A stretch of 64,000 nt of DNA from Nitzschia sp. pyKryTriq1 (Eukaryota; Bacillariophyta; Bacillariophyceae; Bacillariales; Bacillariaceae), in NCBI GenBank assembly GCA_956465555.1, contig OY101116.1, forward strand, positions 558,001 through 622,000, written 5' to 3'. Below, in pieces: positions 20,184 through 30,870 of this stretch; position 1 is the first letter of the stretch; every line of letters begins with the position of its first letter. The notes beneath the pieces were generated by a model. That model was given only the letters and a program-made list of their open reading frames with translations, was not told where the DNA came from and ran no database searches. Position numbers and translations under genes: made by a program.

Positions 20184-22279
20184 GGTGAATGATCGTTCTT
20201 GTGCTGTATCCGGTTTCTATCGTTGTCTCTCTAGTAGAGCTAGAGTGCGAGTATATAGGATCCTTCCAACCATGAAACAAGGGGCAAGGGGGTGGCAATT
20301 GGTTTTTGGTGGTTAAAATGTATCATGTATCATACCGTACGACGCTGAAGCTCCGACCTCCGTTTGGCTGCTGGGATGCCTGTGAGCGCAATGTTTACAT
20401 AAACAACTTTTAACGATCATTCAAAAATAATCATACCTGAAAATATGCTAGCGCAACTTTTATCGTCTTGCACTTGTTGAAGTCTGTTCTCCTGTCCTTC
20501 CGATTTCGTCCACCTCCCCACTCCGCGTCTTCTCGCGCGCATTCTCTCCCTCCAACGCACGCTTCCACGTGAACGAGTAGTTTCACAGCGACGACCGATC
20601 CAGATCTCACCAGTGCCATCGATTTCAATGGACATATTGACTCTAAGTACATTTCCCGGATGAAAACTGACTTGGCAATGGCAACCAATCTCTACTTTCC
20701 AATGCAGATAGTCCAGCTGCAAAACCATCAGTCTTTCTTCACCTACTACAGTGAACAGATGGAGCTACATCTAGGGGCCTGGCCACCGTCTTGTTTTTCA
20801 CTGCCGTTAGAATCGCTTTATTGATAGAACCGGTCAACATTAATTAATGTGCCGAATTCACCTGCCGAACCCACCTGCCTGAATTTGGGCAGAAAAATTC
20901 TCCAGACAAATTCTCCAGACAAATTCTTCCTAAGAATTTGATGGGGCTTTCTCCAGACCCAATCACCCCATTTGCTTTACATCGAGTAGCTATCCGTCGA
21001 AAATGGACAAGACAGGTTGGGCAGGTCGTCCTTTCGTCTTCATCGTAGTGTTCACGGGAAGAAGAAATCCTTTTGGGCATGGTTGAGAGCAAGATAAAAT
21101 ATACAAAAAGGGTATAGAACACATCGAGAAAGTTTCTATGCGGATGAGGAATGAGGGATGCAAAATGTATTTTTGTGAGAGTAGGGTCAGTGCGGATGAT
21201 GGAAGATGGACGCGACTGGGCGAATGCTACTGGGCAACAGGGATGTCGTAGGGGAATCGTGTGCTGATTGAGTCATGTTGCAACTTTTGCACCCTTAGAT
21301 GCAGCAGTCCTGGCACGTGCAAAATATTATGCAGGCATATGTAAATTATTTATCCTGCAACAGTGCTGGTGGGGTAGGAGTCCGGGGGGGGAGGGACAGA
21401 TACTACTGTACTTCGGTTGTATTTCCAGGGTAATGTACAAGTACCTGGTACGGTGCTGTACCTGTGGTACACAGTTAGCACAGACTGCTCTAAATAATAA
21501 ACTAGTGTCATGTTTGTGATGAGTTTTTCTCGCACGTGTAGCTACCGGTACGTGTACCGGTAGCTAAATAGAGGAGTAATAAAAAAGTTGCGAGAAAATA
21601 TTTTGTACATAAGTACATAGTAGTTTTAATACTGAGAAAGGCGGGAGAGGTGCGCGGGCCAAGCGAAGCAAGGTGCGCCTTATGCTGTGGGAACTGCGGG
21701 AACCTGGAAGACATAATCCTCTCTACCGGTACCTGGTCTACCAATGGTCTACCCTGGTACTGAACGGTACGGACAGTACTGTATGGAATGGTAGTCTACA
21801 GGGGGAGTGACAAGTCGCTGTTATCAATTGCGTAGCGCCGGCTAGAGGCCCTACGGTACATACAAGTACGTCATCTCTTCTGGAGGCCCTCAACGGCAAG
21901 GCAGAAAGTTCCTTCGGAAACTCTATTTGGTATTTAGCAAAGAAACGCTACCAAGAACATTTTTCGACTGCCGACCTTTGACTAATCAACAGTCTTTCAC
22001 ATGTTTCATAATTTATATACATGTATAACATATAATCTATGCATGCTCATCAAACATGATGTGGGCATATGTATTTTCTGGGAAAGGAGGACAACAACAT
22101 AATCAAACCCTTGGCGGGAAGTCTCCGAGAACGTTGGCATCACATATTTGTCGATCGACCTGTTCCGATTTGAAACATCGTGACGAGAATGCGAGCGAGA
22201 ATGGAGGAGCCCACGCACGATCGATGCTCCTTCGATGCTCGATTCTCGATGCTTTCATTTTCCACCCATTAATGATATC
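20184..22279. other. Long intergenic region (2.1 kb) between divergent genes
   Basis: No supported gene. Around 20895-20930 a short motif ATTCTCCAGACAA is tandemly repeated. At 21539-21566 there is a perfect hairpin of two 13-bp arms (TAGCTACCGGTAC and its complement) with a 2-nt spacer. More GTAC/ACCGGT clusters lie near 21430-21470 and 21725-21790. ORFs here are short and mostly low complexity. Confidence 0.45.
21539..21566. repeat. Perfect 13-bp inverted repeat (hairpin) rich in ACCGGTAC
   Basis: The arms TAGCTACCGGTAC and GTACCGGTAGCTA are exact reverse complements separated by GT. It is the longest perfect example I saw of the GTACCGGTAC palindrome type scattered through this window's intergenic DNA. 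Confidence 0.85.
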
Positions 22280-24624
22280 ATGAAGTTGTTTTATGCTTCA
22301 ACTCTTTTCACTTTGCTCTGCTTGTCGGAGGCCGCCGCTTTACCCCCCATGACCTTCCGAGGTGATTTGGTAACGAATCGCTACGATACCGGGGAACCGT
22401 GGACCAGTTTGGTAGATGGCACTGAGTTTCAGCCAGCCGCTGGCAATCTCAGCCCATTGGCCCAGGCGCACCTCCGCCGGTTGACTACGAACCCCATGTC
22501 GACGGATGCGGCGTCCTTTAAAAAGATATACGTCGACGGGGCCGAAACGTATTTTGACGATTATGCACAAGCTTGGCGGTACGTACTACTGTATATCTAA
22601 TGATGTGCATGCTACTTTGAGTCCTCCGGGATACAAGACAATCACCATCTAACACCCGAAAAGTGCGCTGGGCTGGTATATTGACTGCGATTACTGTGAC
22701 ACCGACGAGGATGGAGAGAAATATTGCTGGTGGGATCTAGGCGACGATGAGGAGGTTGGCAAAAGGTATCAGGGATGCAAACGATTTCTCCTCTGGGCAG
22801 CGGTAAGACTACTCACTCGTCTTCTGGTGGTTCAATACTCTAGAGTCTACACCCTCACACATTTACCTTCTTTTCAAAATCCATCTCTCCAGTACGTCGA
22901 CGAGAACTATTCTGGAGGCGGCGTTGGAGAGTACAAGTACTACGATCGCAAGAGCGACAAATGGGATGCCTCGACTTGCGAGTACGAGAAGAGTTCCCGC
23001 TGTGTCCCGATGGATTGCCACCTACCGAACACCCACTTTACCCTGTTGGGAATCTTCAAGGAACCTGACTACGATCAGTGGATGGAGCAACTCTTCAAAC
23101 ATCAAGGCGATTGTCTCTGGGACGACGACGAGTACAATCTTATGCAAGGAGACCGCAGGGCCTGGCCTACAGGATGCACCAGCACCCCCTTTACAGCCGA
23201 TGATGGCAAAACGATCAGCTATGACCTGAAACCAGGGGCCAACGGTGAAATGGGCATCGGCATGTACACGGATGAAGCGTGTATTACGGAATATCAGGGG
23301 TCACTGCGAATCGAGGAAGTCTTGCACACCATGGTCTGCGATGGATACGTCGACGACGATGACTACATGGACGGGGGAGAAGGCGATGATGCTATAACTT
23401 CGTGGATGTGCAACAATAACAATACCGACTACCTCGCTTGGTACCAGAAGTATCTCAAGAATAACGATTATGACCGTGGCGATGCAGGCGACGAAGGCAG
23501 GAGCAACATATGGAGTTTGGACCATTATCTAAATTCATGGAACGCAGCGTTTGATGTGTACAAGGTCGGTGATGTTGTGTTCTTTCTTGGATGCTCTCGC
23601 ATGCTCAAAACATCATAATCTCAGTCTATCTTTCTCTTTCTTCACCAGCAATGTCAACCTTGCAAAGCATATGACTTGACCCATACTGTCGCCGGAATTG
23701 GATACGTCAAGAATAATGAAGGTGACCGATACCAGTACGACCGCAAATACGACGAATATGCGGAAGATCTGAATGACGACAGAGCTATTCGCGAATATAT
23801 GGAGAACGATGTTTTTCATTGCCACGACGACGCCGGCTATGATAATGTCAACCAGGTACGTCCTTGCAGTCCTTGTTGTTTTGTGTTTGAAGCCTTTTGT
23901 TGTTCGGAGGAATGGAGCGATTCAACAGTGGAACTCACCAATCATTTTTTTCTTCCAGTGCATGAAATTCGCATACAAGACCAATATGTTGACTGCCAGT
24001 TGGCGTGAGGTCGAAATGGCATCGATGCAAGGAACTATTGTTGACCTTCAAATTAAAGGAATGAGTAGTTTCCAGGTTCTGGGTCAGCAATTATCTAATC
24101 CCAGCCGTCAAGACTTGGTACAGGGTTGGGCCGCTCTGATCGTTTCCGCCGTTTTATTTGCTATCAGTGTCTGTCGATACAAGACCATCAAGGACGGCAC
24201 GCAAAGAAGTGCAATGAGAGAGCCCCTCTCACCCAATAGCACTTCTAGTAGTGACGACTCCAACGACTCCCCTCCCAGGCGCCAGACGTCCAAATCGACT
24301 GCGGCCGTAATTACGACCAACACGAAGAAGGCAGCGCGAAAAGTGAGAACATGGTTGCAGAAGCCACACTGGGCGAAAGCATACATCATCACAGGGACAC
24401 ACCGCGGCAGCAGCAAGCGGTCGAGAAATCAAAGCGGGGACGACGGGAAAGAGGAGGTTGAGGGTGTTCCTTCCGACGAAGAGCAGCTTAGTAGTCCAAC
24501 CTCAGTCCAAGAGGAGATTTCGGATCCAAAACCTCGATCCAAAAGGCCATTTCGAAAGAACTGTCCAAGTAGGACGCATCGTACCCGCCGACAGGGAAGA
24601 TTCTTTGAGGACGCATACTGCTAA
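22280..24624 (+). CDS. Type I membrane protein with Cys-rich acidic ectodomain, unknown function (5 exons)
   Basis: Model: 22280..22578, 22664..22802, 22893..23564, 23649..23855, 23959..24624; introns of 85, 90, 84 and 103 bp, all phases consistent; 660 residues. A signal peptide (MKLFYASTLFTLLCLSEAAA) leads into a long ectodomain rich in Cys, Asp, Tyr and Trp. It has C-x2-C and C-x-W-W-type motifs (YIDCDYCDTDEDG, KYCWWDLGDDEE, CEYEKSSRCVPMDCHLPNTH, CNNNNTDY, KQCQPCKAYDLTHT). A single membrane helix near residues 492-515 (ALIVSAVLFAISVCRYK) is followed by a Ser/Lys/Arg-rich tail of about 145 residues. The signal peptide start at 22280 is preferred over an in-frame ATG 45 bp upstream. I recognise no named domain. 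It could be a cell-surface or endomembrane receptor-like protein. Confidence 0.75.
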
Positions 24625-25738
24625 TCTCTGCACCAAATATTATGAGATAGCTCGGCAATAAGCCTCCCTCGGGGAGGGATCTTGAGAGCGTCGAGGCAAC
24701 TGTTTCCGTGATAGGATGCTGGCATGCATGCAAACCACACAAATCAAGTAGTGTAACGTTCAACAACGCGTGCAGGTGATGCTTGTCATGGCACAGGCAC
24801 AAGTGGGCCATTCAGTAATCAGTCATTCACCGACCTCCGTCTTTCCCGAAAGAATTTTGTTTCGGGGTGACATCAGGCGAAGGCGTGCGTTGTTCGTATT
24901 CGTAAGCGTATCGTAAAATAAGACTATCATTAGTCTATTCTTTTACCGGAGAAGAAAAGTAGATCACATGAGCTTTAGCAGTAAGGGCCAATTGGTCATC
25001 TCCTTTTTTATTAGAAGTAACTTTCCAACTTCAAAGCCACTACAGCATCAGGCAGCAGACAAATATATAGAACGTATGATATGAATACAGCATGTAGAAA
25101 TTACTCGTATTGTAGTCTATCTCTAGAGAGAGTATATCGTAAAGCAGCGAAAAGTGCACTGTCTAATTTAGCTACTGTAATACCTTGACGACCTTGACGG
25201 TCGAGAGCAATGAATCTCTCTACTCTAGAGCAGTAGCACGACGATCCAAGTTGTGGCCATCATCGTCTCCTTTCACTCGTCATGTGGATGAAACTAATAC
25301 TTTGGGATGCTGTCCCTTTTTGGTTCCGGCATTGTCACGACAACATAAACTTCGTGCTTCGTGTACTCTTAGTCTACTGCACCACCGCTCAGTATACTAC
25401 TTCTCGTACATCAGTTATCAGTAGTTATAGTACTACTACTCTGCCGGTGCGCTTGTAGAGCTACAGCTCTCTACCGGTACTTAATGATCACTGTCTGTGG
25501 GCTGAGAGACCCGCAGCATGCATGCAGTGCGAAGTAAATTTGCGACTCGGACGAATCATCATCATCATCCTGAAAAAAAGAGATGCGAGATGCGATCCAA
25601 TGACGATAATATTAATGAAAGATGGAAGCGACAAAAGCCACGCATACGGATACAGTAGTAAATTAGCGAGACAACCATAAAGTACGATACTGTGTTGACC
25701 CCCGGCGCCCCCCAGCGGTTCCCAGGACATTCCACTTT
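24625..25738. other. Intergenic region (1.1 kb) with a dispersed-repeat fragment
   Basis: No gene supported. Bases 25133-25170 match, in reverse complement, the left end of the small inverted-repeat element at 40134-40172, apart from one T in a T-run. The repeat AGTA/TACT and CTACTAC sequence near 25420-25470 is low complexity. Confidence 0.5.
25133..25170 (-). repeat. Dispersed element end (related to 40134-40172)
   Basis: The core TCGTAAAGCAGCGAAA and the adjoining GTGCACTGTCTAATTTA are the reverse complement of one end of the 40-kb inverted-repeat element, including about 10 bp outside its terminal repeat. I found no matching opposite terminus nearby. Confidence 0.65.
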
Positions 25739-27397
25739 TTGTGTATTATGGGCTCGAAAGGCAACGATACCGGTACGAGTAGTCATCGCCGTCGCCCATC
25801 CAAGGAGGACGAGAATGATGCAGATGCAGATGCAGATGAGACAACGGCTCAAGATGATTCTTCGCCAACGAGCCAGGTCAGCACTGCTATTTCCGAGTCG
25901 CCGTCGTCCCCTGCCGTCAAAGACATGGAGGAGGATGTGGATATGGATACTGCTATGCCACGTGGTTCTCATTGGTTTCAAAGCATGGCGATATTTGGAG
26001 ATTCGACATTTGCCCTGGGTGTTTCCTTCGGGTTGCTGCTGTTATCCGTTGGTATGGCATGGTACTTGGACAATGATCAAATGCCACAATCGGAAGACAA
26101 CTACAACAAACACAATTCCAACGCCAAAGAGGCGCCGGCGGTACTTGTAGAGGAAGCCTATCGCAAGCTGGGCCCTCTTCCGGATTGGATTGAGACTTCT
26201 GTGCCAGTGCTGGAATGGAAAGAGGATGATGCAACTTTTGCGGAAGAATTGAAAGCCTATTTTGATCGAGATGGTGTGGTTGCGATTAGGGGCTCGTTGG
26301 CACCGGAACTTCTTCAAAGACTCGACAAAGCTTCAGCCGAGATCATTCAAGAGCAATACGAGAAAAAGAAGTCCAAACCCAAGGGAGCCTTGACAGGCAA
26401 GCCAAAGAAGCAGCCACAGGGCACGCAGTTCTTTACAGTCAAAGAGGGGGCTATCTTTCTAGGATTGGATGACTCTACGAACGATGGTCCAGACAGTATT
26501 ACTACAGATGCAGACCTAGACAAATCGTTACCACCCTTTCTTGAGGTCGCCCTACGATCTAAGATTCCCCAAGTGATTGCAAAGATCTTGCTCCCAGTAC
26601 CCTCGAACGAAACACTACGGTTGATGCGGGATATCTTTTTAGCCAAAGATACGGATGAGTACATTTGTGGGTGGCATGTCGACGATACTGGATTCTGGCC
26701 TGCTACGGCGGAGGCTCCAGGTGTGAATGCCTGGATTGCACTGGATGACATGCCTGTGGAGGGTGGAGGTGGCTTTGCCTTGGCGGTGGGATCACACACG
26801 GCCGATTGGCGTCACGACGCCTACCAGATCACAGGATCGACGCACACATTTCCACCCGAAGGCTTTACATCGGCGAAAGATATTGTCGAGCGACGAGTCG
26901 GCAACGGAACCTGCAATGTAGCCACAGCCGCTCCACATTTGCATCGGCGTTTGGAAGAGACCAAGCGAGTCTACAATATGAAAAGAGGGGATGTTATCTT
27001 TCATACGCGGTGGCTCTTTCATCGGACTGTGCCTTTTGAACGAATTGTCGTGGAAGAGCGACAGCAACAAGAGCCTCCTCTATTGTACCGACGATACTCG
27101 CTTCGTTATGGACCAGGAAGCTCCGAAATCCCCAAGGGTTACGGAAGCGAACCCAGTGTCCTGTGGAATATTGAAAATGCCGGTCGAACAGCCGATCAAG
27201 TAGTTGCGGAGGATGCACCATGGTACCCACAGGCTTGGCCCACGGTTCTAGACGACTCCTCGGAACTGCCACGATTGCAAGAAATTGCGAAAGAAAGACT
27301 GGGCAAGGTGACCCGTCACGCCGAAGCGAGACGTCAACAAATGCGACAAGCACGAAAACTGGCTACACGCCAGCAAATGAACCGGCAACCTCATTAA
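25739..27397 (+). CDS. Membrane-anchored phytanoyl-CoA dioxygenase (PhyH)-type 2-oxoglutarate/Fe(II) oxygenase
   Basis: A single-exon, 552-residue protein. An acidic N-terminal tail of about 85 residues precedes one membrane helix near 90-110 (FALGVSFGLLLLSVGMAWYL), so it is likely a type II endomembrane protein. The oxygenase part begins near 160 with AYFDRDGVVAIRGSLAPELL, typical of the PhyH fold. The metal site is GWHVDDTGFWP (H-x-D, near 312) with a distal His in DVIFHTRWLFHRT (near 420). The Arg of LYRRYSLRYGPG should hold 2-oxoglutarate. NAWIALDDMPVEGGGGFALA is the usual PhyH strand between them. The substrate is unknown. An in-frame ATG at 25748 is an equally good start. It converges on the TLDc gene. 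Confidence 0.82.
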   Translation: MCIMGSKGNDTGTSSHRRRPSKEDENDADADADETTAQDDSSPTSQVSTAISESPSSPAVKDMEEDVDMDTAMPRGSHWFQSMAIFGDSTFALGVSFGLLLLSVGMAWYLDNDQMPQSEDNYNKHNSNAKEAPAVLVEEAYRKLGPLPDWIETSVPVLEWKEDDATFAEELKAYFDRDGVVAIRGSLAPELLQRLDKASAEIIQEQYEKKKSKPKGALTGKPKKQPQGTQFFTVKEGAIFLGLDDSTNDGPDSITTDADLDKSLPPFLEVALRSKIPQVIAKILLPVPSNETLRLMRDIFLAKDTDEYICGWHVDDTGFWPATAEAPGVNAWIALDDMPVEGGGGFALAVGSHTADWRHDAYQITGSTHTFPPEGFTSAKDIVERRVGNGTCNVATAAPHLHRRLEETKRVYNMKRGDVIFHTRWLFHRTVPFERIVVEERQQQEPPLLYRRYSLRYGPGSSEIPKGYGSEPSVLWNIENAGRTADQVVAEDAPWYPQAWPTVLDDSSELPRLQEIAKERLGKVTRHAEARRQQMRQARKLATRQQMNRQPH

Positions 27398-27587
27398 AGC
27401 TAGACTATACCAGCTAGAAGCCTCGAAACTACTGTAGATACATTCAGTATAATTCCGTTTGGTTATGGTACTGGACGGTGCATGGTTTTTGTGCTCTACA
27501 GGAACTAGCAAAATCCAGCCTTGCTCGGTTTTAGGTCGTCAGGATAGCGAGAAATTGGCTGCCTAGTAGCGATTCCTTTATACTGAT

Positions 27588-28442
27588 CTAACCCGAGGTC
27601 ATGTCCAAGACACCTCCAGAATACGGGATCTCTTCTCCTGGCTCGTACTTACCAACCAAGACTTTGAGTTCTGTCAAGTCAGTTGCACCACCAAATATAC
27701 TAGATAGCTCGTCCGGGCCACGTTCAAAGTAGGGACCAAGCTTGGACTGAGCTTTTCGCTCTCTGCCAGGCTGGAGCCCAATAACCAGTCCGTCAGCGCC
27801 AAAGCAAATACCAAAGCCAGGGTCGTCACGGGCACAGGCCAATCCACCTCCACCAACCTTCTGAAGCTTTTGAAAGTTCCCCGGGGCGCGCTCATAAAAG
27901 AGGAAGGCAGCGACCGACGGCCTCGCTCCTCCCAATGAGGCCCATCCTTTCGGGTTATACCCTCCACATATCCTGCCTTCGCGAGTCTTTGCCAACACCA
28001 CTGCAGCACCTCTTCCATCGACTGACGAATGGAACGAATTTGGGCTCCAACCATTCTTTTCGGCACTATAGACAAGTTCCAATGCTCTGGACTCTAATTG
28101 TGTGTTCTTTAAAAGTGGTCGCATCAGCTTTGCTTCGAGACATCTTGCATCTTCCTCGAGTTCTACATTATTCAGCTCGTAGGTCGCTGGATATTGCTCT
28201 GGGTACTGAACTTCCCTCGATGACGATGACGACGACTTTCCTGGCTCAAAGAAATTCTCCAACCAACCAAAATGGATTGACTTTGGCGTTTGTCTTGATG
28301 CATTGTCGAATCGTTGGGACCGTGCTGACGTTCCACCGGCGGGGATAAATGCATCGATCCGAGAGGGCGCTATCAGCAGTGTCACCAACAAGACGATTGA
28401 TCGCAAAATCACATTGATCTTCTTCATGGCAGATGGTTGCAT
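27588..28442 (-). CDS. TLDc-domain protein with probable plastid (bipartite) targeting
   Basis: The C-terminal 200 residues match the TLDc fold: RPLLKNTQLESRALELVYSA, SSVDGRGAAVVLAKTREGRI, the hallmark GGYNPKGWASLG, SVAAFLFYE, then GFGICFGADGLVIGL. TLDc proteins of the OXR1/TLDC class are linked to oxidative-stress protection and V-ATPase regulation. The N-terminus has a hydrophobic signal peptide (INVILRSIVLLVTLLIAPSR) followed by IDAFIPAGG; the A-F junction with a Ser/Arg-rich stretch after it fits the diatom signal-plus-transit peptide. The ORF extends to an ATG at 28577, but the signal peptide is N-terminal only if translation starts at 28442 or 28427, so I use 28442. The plastid assignment is inference. 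Confidence 0.7.
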   Translation of the reverse strand: MQPSAMKKINVILRSIVLLVTLLIAPSRIDAFIPAGGTSARSQRFDNASRQTPKSIHFGWLENFFEPGKSSSSSSREVQYPEQYPATYELNNVELEEDARCLEAKLMRPLLKNTQLESRALELVYSAEKNGWSPNSFHSSVDGRGAAVVLAKTREGRICGGYNPKGWASLGGARPSVAAFLFYERAPGNFQKLQKVGGGGLACARDDPGFGICFGADGLVIGLQPGRERKAQSKLGPYFERGPDELSSIFGGATDLTELKVLVGKYEPGEEIPYSGGVLDMTSG

Positions 28443-29605
28443 GGTTGTTCCTGCTGTTTTTAGGCTACTCGATGAAAGGGAAATGTGAGAACGAGGAAGG
28501 ATCGTCGTCTTCTGCATCATCATGCTACCGGTGTCCAAAAGTGATGCCGTGTAAGAATAATCCGATTCGAAACCCATTCACCGATGAAAGGACAGACCGT
28601 CCGTTGAGACCGTCAAAGTACTGACGTAAGTGATTGAAAGATATCGGACTCAAAGTACTAGAACTACGGACGCTCTAGGGATTTTTGAAGTAATGGATGT
28701 TGAAGATAAGCTAGGATGAAATTGCAACTTCATCCTCAGGCATCTCGAATGAAGAGTGGATCATTCCAACATCTCACAATAAATTATAACAATATTCGCA
28801 ACAACAAATACTAGCCCTGTAACTAGGCTCATTACCTGGTTATTTGTACACGCTTCCTCTGCGCAAAGACCTATCAAAGATGGTGACACAAACTCGTAAC
28901 CAAGCGGCAACTACGAACCCTCCGCCGGTAGGAGGAGCCGGCGGTGGCGCCGGCGGTGGAGCCGGTGGTGGAGCTGGAGGCGGCGGCGGACCCCAAGGTG
29001 GAGCTCCTATCCCAAGCGAACGACTCAATGATTCCTTTCGGGGTGGGCGGCGACGATGGCTTCTGGTTAGTAGTACCGGTAGTAAAAAGGGGGGGGGGGG
29101 GGGTTGACAATACTCTCACGAACGACGGGCAGATGCTGGTAATACTTTACTCGTTGCACAACGACGTCAAGACGCTCAAGCTGTTGGGCAAGAGGCAATT
29201 GGGTCAATGATAAACTAATAAAGCAAAACTAGGTTGCTATCGATTGCTTTCTAATATTGTGAGCTTTAAACTATTTGGTTTTGGTTTGCTTGTAAGATGT
29301 CCGTCGACGAGATCTTTGTATTTTCAGTTCTACAATCTACGTAGAGAGGGAATCGTTTATGTTCGGGAGACGAATATGGAATAATCTACTCCCCTCTCTG
29401 CCTTGCGGAACAATTCCTCGACCCAAGCGACTCAAACGAGCACTTTTGACTTTACAGTAGAGGCAATACCGGGGGACTGCTGCTTCCGCTGGACAAGTAC
29501 ATTTCGGTACTACCGGTACCACCCTACAAGTACAGTACAGGATTTACAGTAGGGGCCGTCCGTGCAAGCTAGCAAGTGGCGTGCGGTCGATGTAACGGAC
29601 GGACT
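28443..29605. other. Intergenic region with Gly-rich ORF and G15 homopolymer
   Basis: An ORF at 28880-29107 starts MVTQTRNQAATTNPPPVGG and then becomes a long Gly/Ala run encoded by GCC/GGT/GGA repeats. It ends just after a run of fifteen G (29089-29103). A different frame is open after the G-run (DNTLTNDGQMLVILYSLHND to 29210). It could be a degenerate retroelement gag start or a small gene broken by a homopolymer; I cannot decide. The rest (28443-28840 and 29220-29600) shows no gene. Confidence 0.35.
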
Positions 29606-29639
29606 ATAAGCCGTGTCGCGCGAGCGCGGGTCACCGGAA
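29606..29639 (+). repeat. Left terminal inverted repeat (34 bp)
   Basis: Exact reverse complement of 32494-32527 over all 34 bases. Beyond the repeat, the next ~20 bases on each side are only loosely alike (both AT-rich with AATTTT). An outside flank of inverted octamers (CCGTCCGT and ACGGACGG near 29556 and 29594) adjoins this end. Confidence 0.9.
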
Positions 29640-29841
29640 ATAATTTTGGCCACGAATTTTCTTTGTCCGTCGCGGAGAATCATGCCCATCTCCAACCGAC
29701 AGGCTAGAAGTAGTTGACCATGGCAAGGATGTTTCTACTCACCATGTGCATTAAATTTCAACCAACATAGATTTTACATTGTACAAGTACGACTTCCGCT
29801 ACCCGATGGTCGTCAATTAGATCATAAAATGGCCTGCTACG

Positions 29842-30870
29842 ATGAGCAGCGATTCCCCTGCCGGGGCCTTGATTCCACGCTTTGGCAAGGTGGATCAACG
29901 CAAATGCGTTTGTGCTCGCCCCGCATGCAAGGAGCTCTCGAAGAAATACCAGCTTTTGAAAGACATACGAGGCAACTACACACAGTATCCACTAACCAAT
30001 TCCAACATCGAGGTGAAAGACAAGGTTGAGCGCCTCCATCTCAGGCACTTGCGTGCTTCTTCGCAGAATGTGGCCACAAGTGGAAGACGCTCGCGTGCTG
30101 GTGGCATTATGGAAACCAGGAATACTACCAGTCAACCCACATACGACAGGAAATATGTCGCTTGGCACCACTACCATCCTGCCTTGATCAAGAAATTTGC
30201 AATGAACAAGCAGAAGAGACGCTACGACCGACCTGACATGGTTCCAAGGGACTTTGTGGACAAGTGGATACGTCAGGACAAAGATAACGGATACTCGGAC
30301 CTTGAAAAGCATATTTTGGATGGTCTGCCATGTTACATCTTTGTACCAAGCTATCCCCTTGCGCAGGCACAAACGGATGTGGTATCAGTGGAGGAATGGC
30401 AACGACTGGAAGATGAAGCCTCCAGTCTAGAAGCAAAGGCTGCAGCAATTCGGAACCAGAGACAAGCACGCATTGCTCCTCGCATTGCTCCTCCTCGATC
30501 TGATACAATTACCAGCTTGCAACAAGAGCTCGCCGTATGCAAAGATGTGATTGCTTTGCAAGATCAGAGGAAAAGAAGCAATCCAGTTTTCTCCCCCTCA
30601 CCTGCAAGGAAGAAGCGGGCGAAGAAGGCGACTGGTGATGATTCGTTGGCGCTCGGTGAAGTACGGACACTGACTGGGAGTCATGGAGGCCTGAATAGGC
30701 TCTCAATTGCAAGCAACGAATACCATCAGCAGTTTCCAAAAGCAGCTAAGGAGCTTCTGAGGCTGATTCAAGAATTTGGAAACGGATGTAACCACCATTG
30801 CCCCGAAGCAACAAGCGGGGCAATGGGGGCAACGGTGGGTCTCGTGTTGCTAGATCAACGACCGTATTGA
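29842..30870 (+). CDS. Element-borne basic protein with N-terminal Cys cluster and coiled coil, unknown function
   Basis: 342 residues, single exon as read. The N-terminus has a Cys group, RKCVCARPACKELSKKYQLL, followed some 30 residues later by RLHLRHL; this Cys/His spacing could form a zinc-binding DNA-binding module, but it does not fit a family I can name. A middle region (KYVAWHHYHPALIKKFAMNK, VPRDFVDKWIRQDKDNGYSD) looks globular. Residues about 195-215 form a coiled coil (EEWQRLEDEASSLEAKAAAI), then Arg/Pro-rich sequence, a second helix (SLQQELAVCKDVIALQDQRK) and a bipartite-like basic cluster (ARKKRAKKA). Lying alone with a nuclease between inverted repeats, it may be the end-binding or transposition partner; that is inference. 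The last 40 codons run antisense through the 3' end of the nuclease gene, so the true stop may differ. Confidence 0.6.
   Translation: MSSDSPAGALIPRFGKVDQRKCVCARPACKELSKKYQLLKDIRGNYTQYPLTNSNIEVKDKVERLHLRHLRASSQNVATSGRRSRAGGIMETRNTTSQPTYDRKYVAWHHYHPALIKKFAMNKQKRRYDRPDMVPRDFVDKWIRQDKDNGYSDLEKHILDGLPCYIFVPSYPLAQAQTDVVSVEEWQRLEDEASSLEAKAAAIRNQRQARIAPRIAPPRSDTITSLQQELAVCKDVIALQDQRKRSNPVFSPSPARKKRAKKATGDDSLALGEVRTLTGSHGGLNRLSIASNEYHQQFPKAAKELLRLIQEFGNGCNHHCPEATSGAMGATVGLVLLDQRPY

Noticed and set aside
20844-21122. 92-aa minus-strand ORF with one C-x2-C
   Set aside because: Short, no family, overlaps tandem low-complexity sequence; not enough support.
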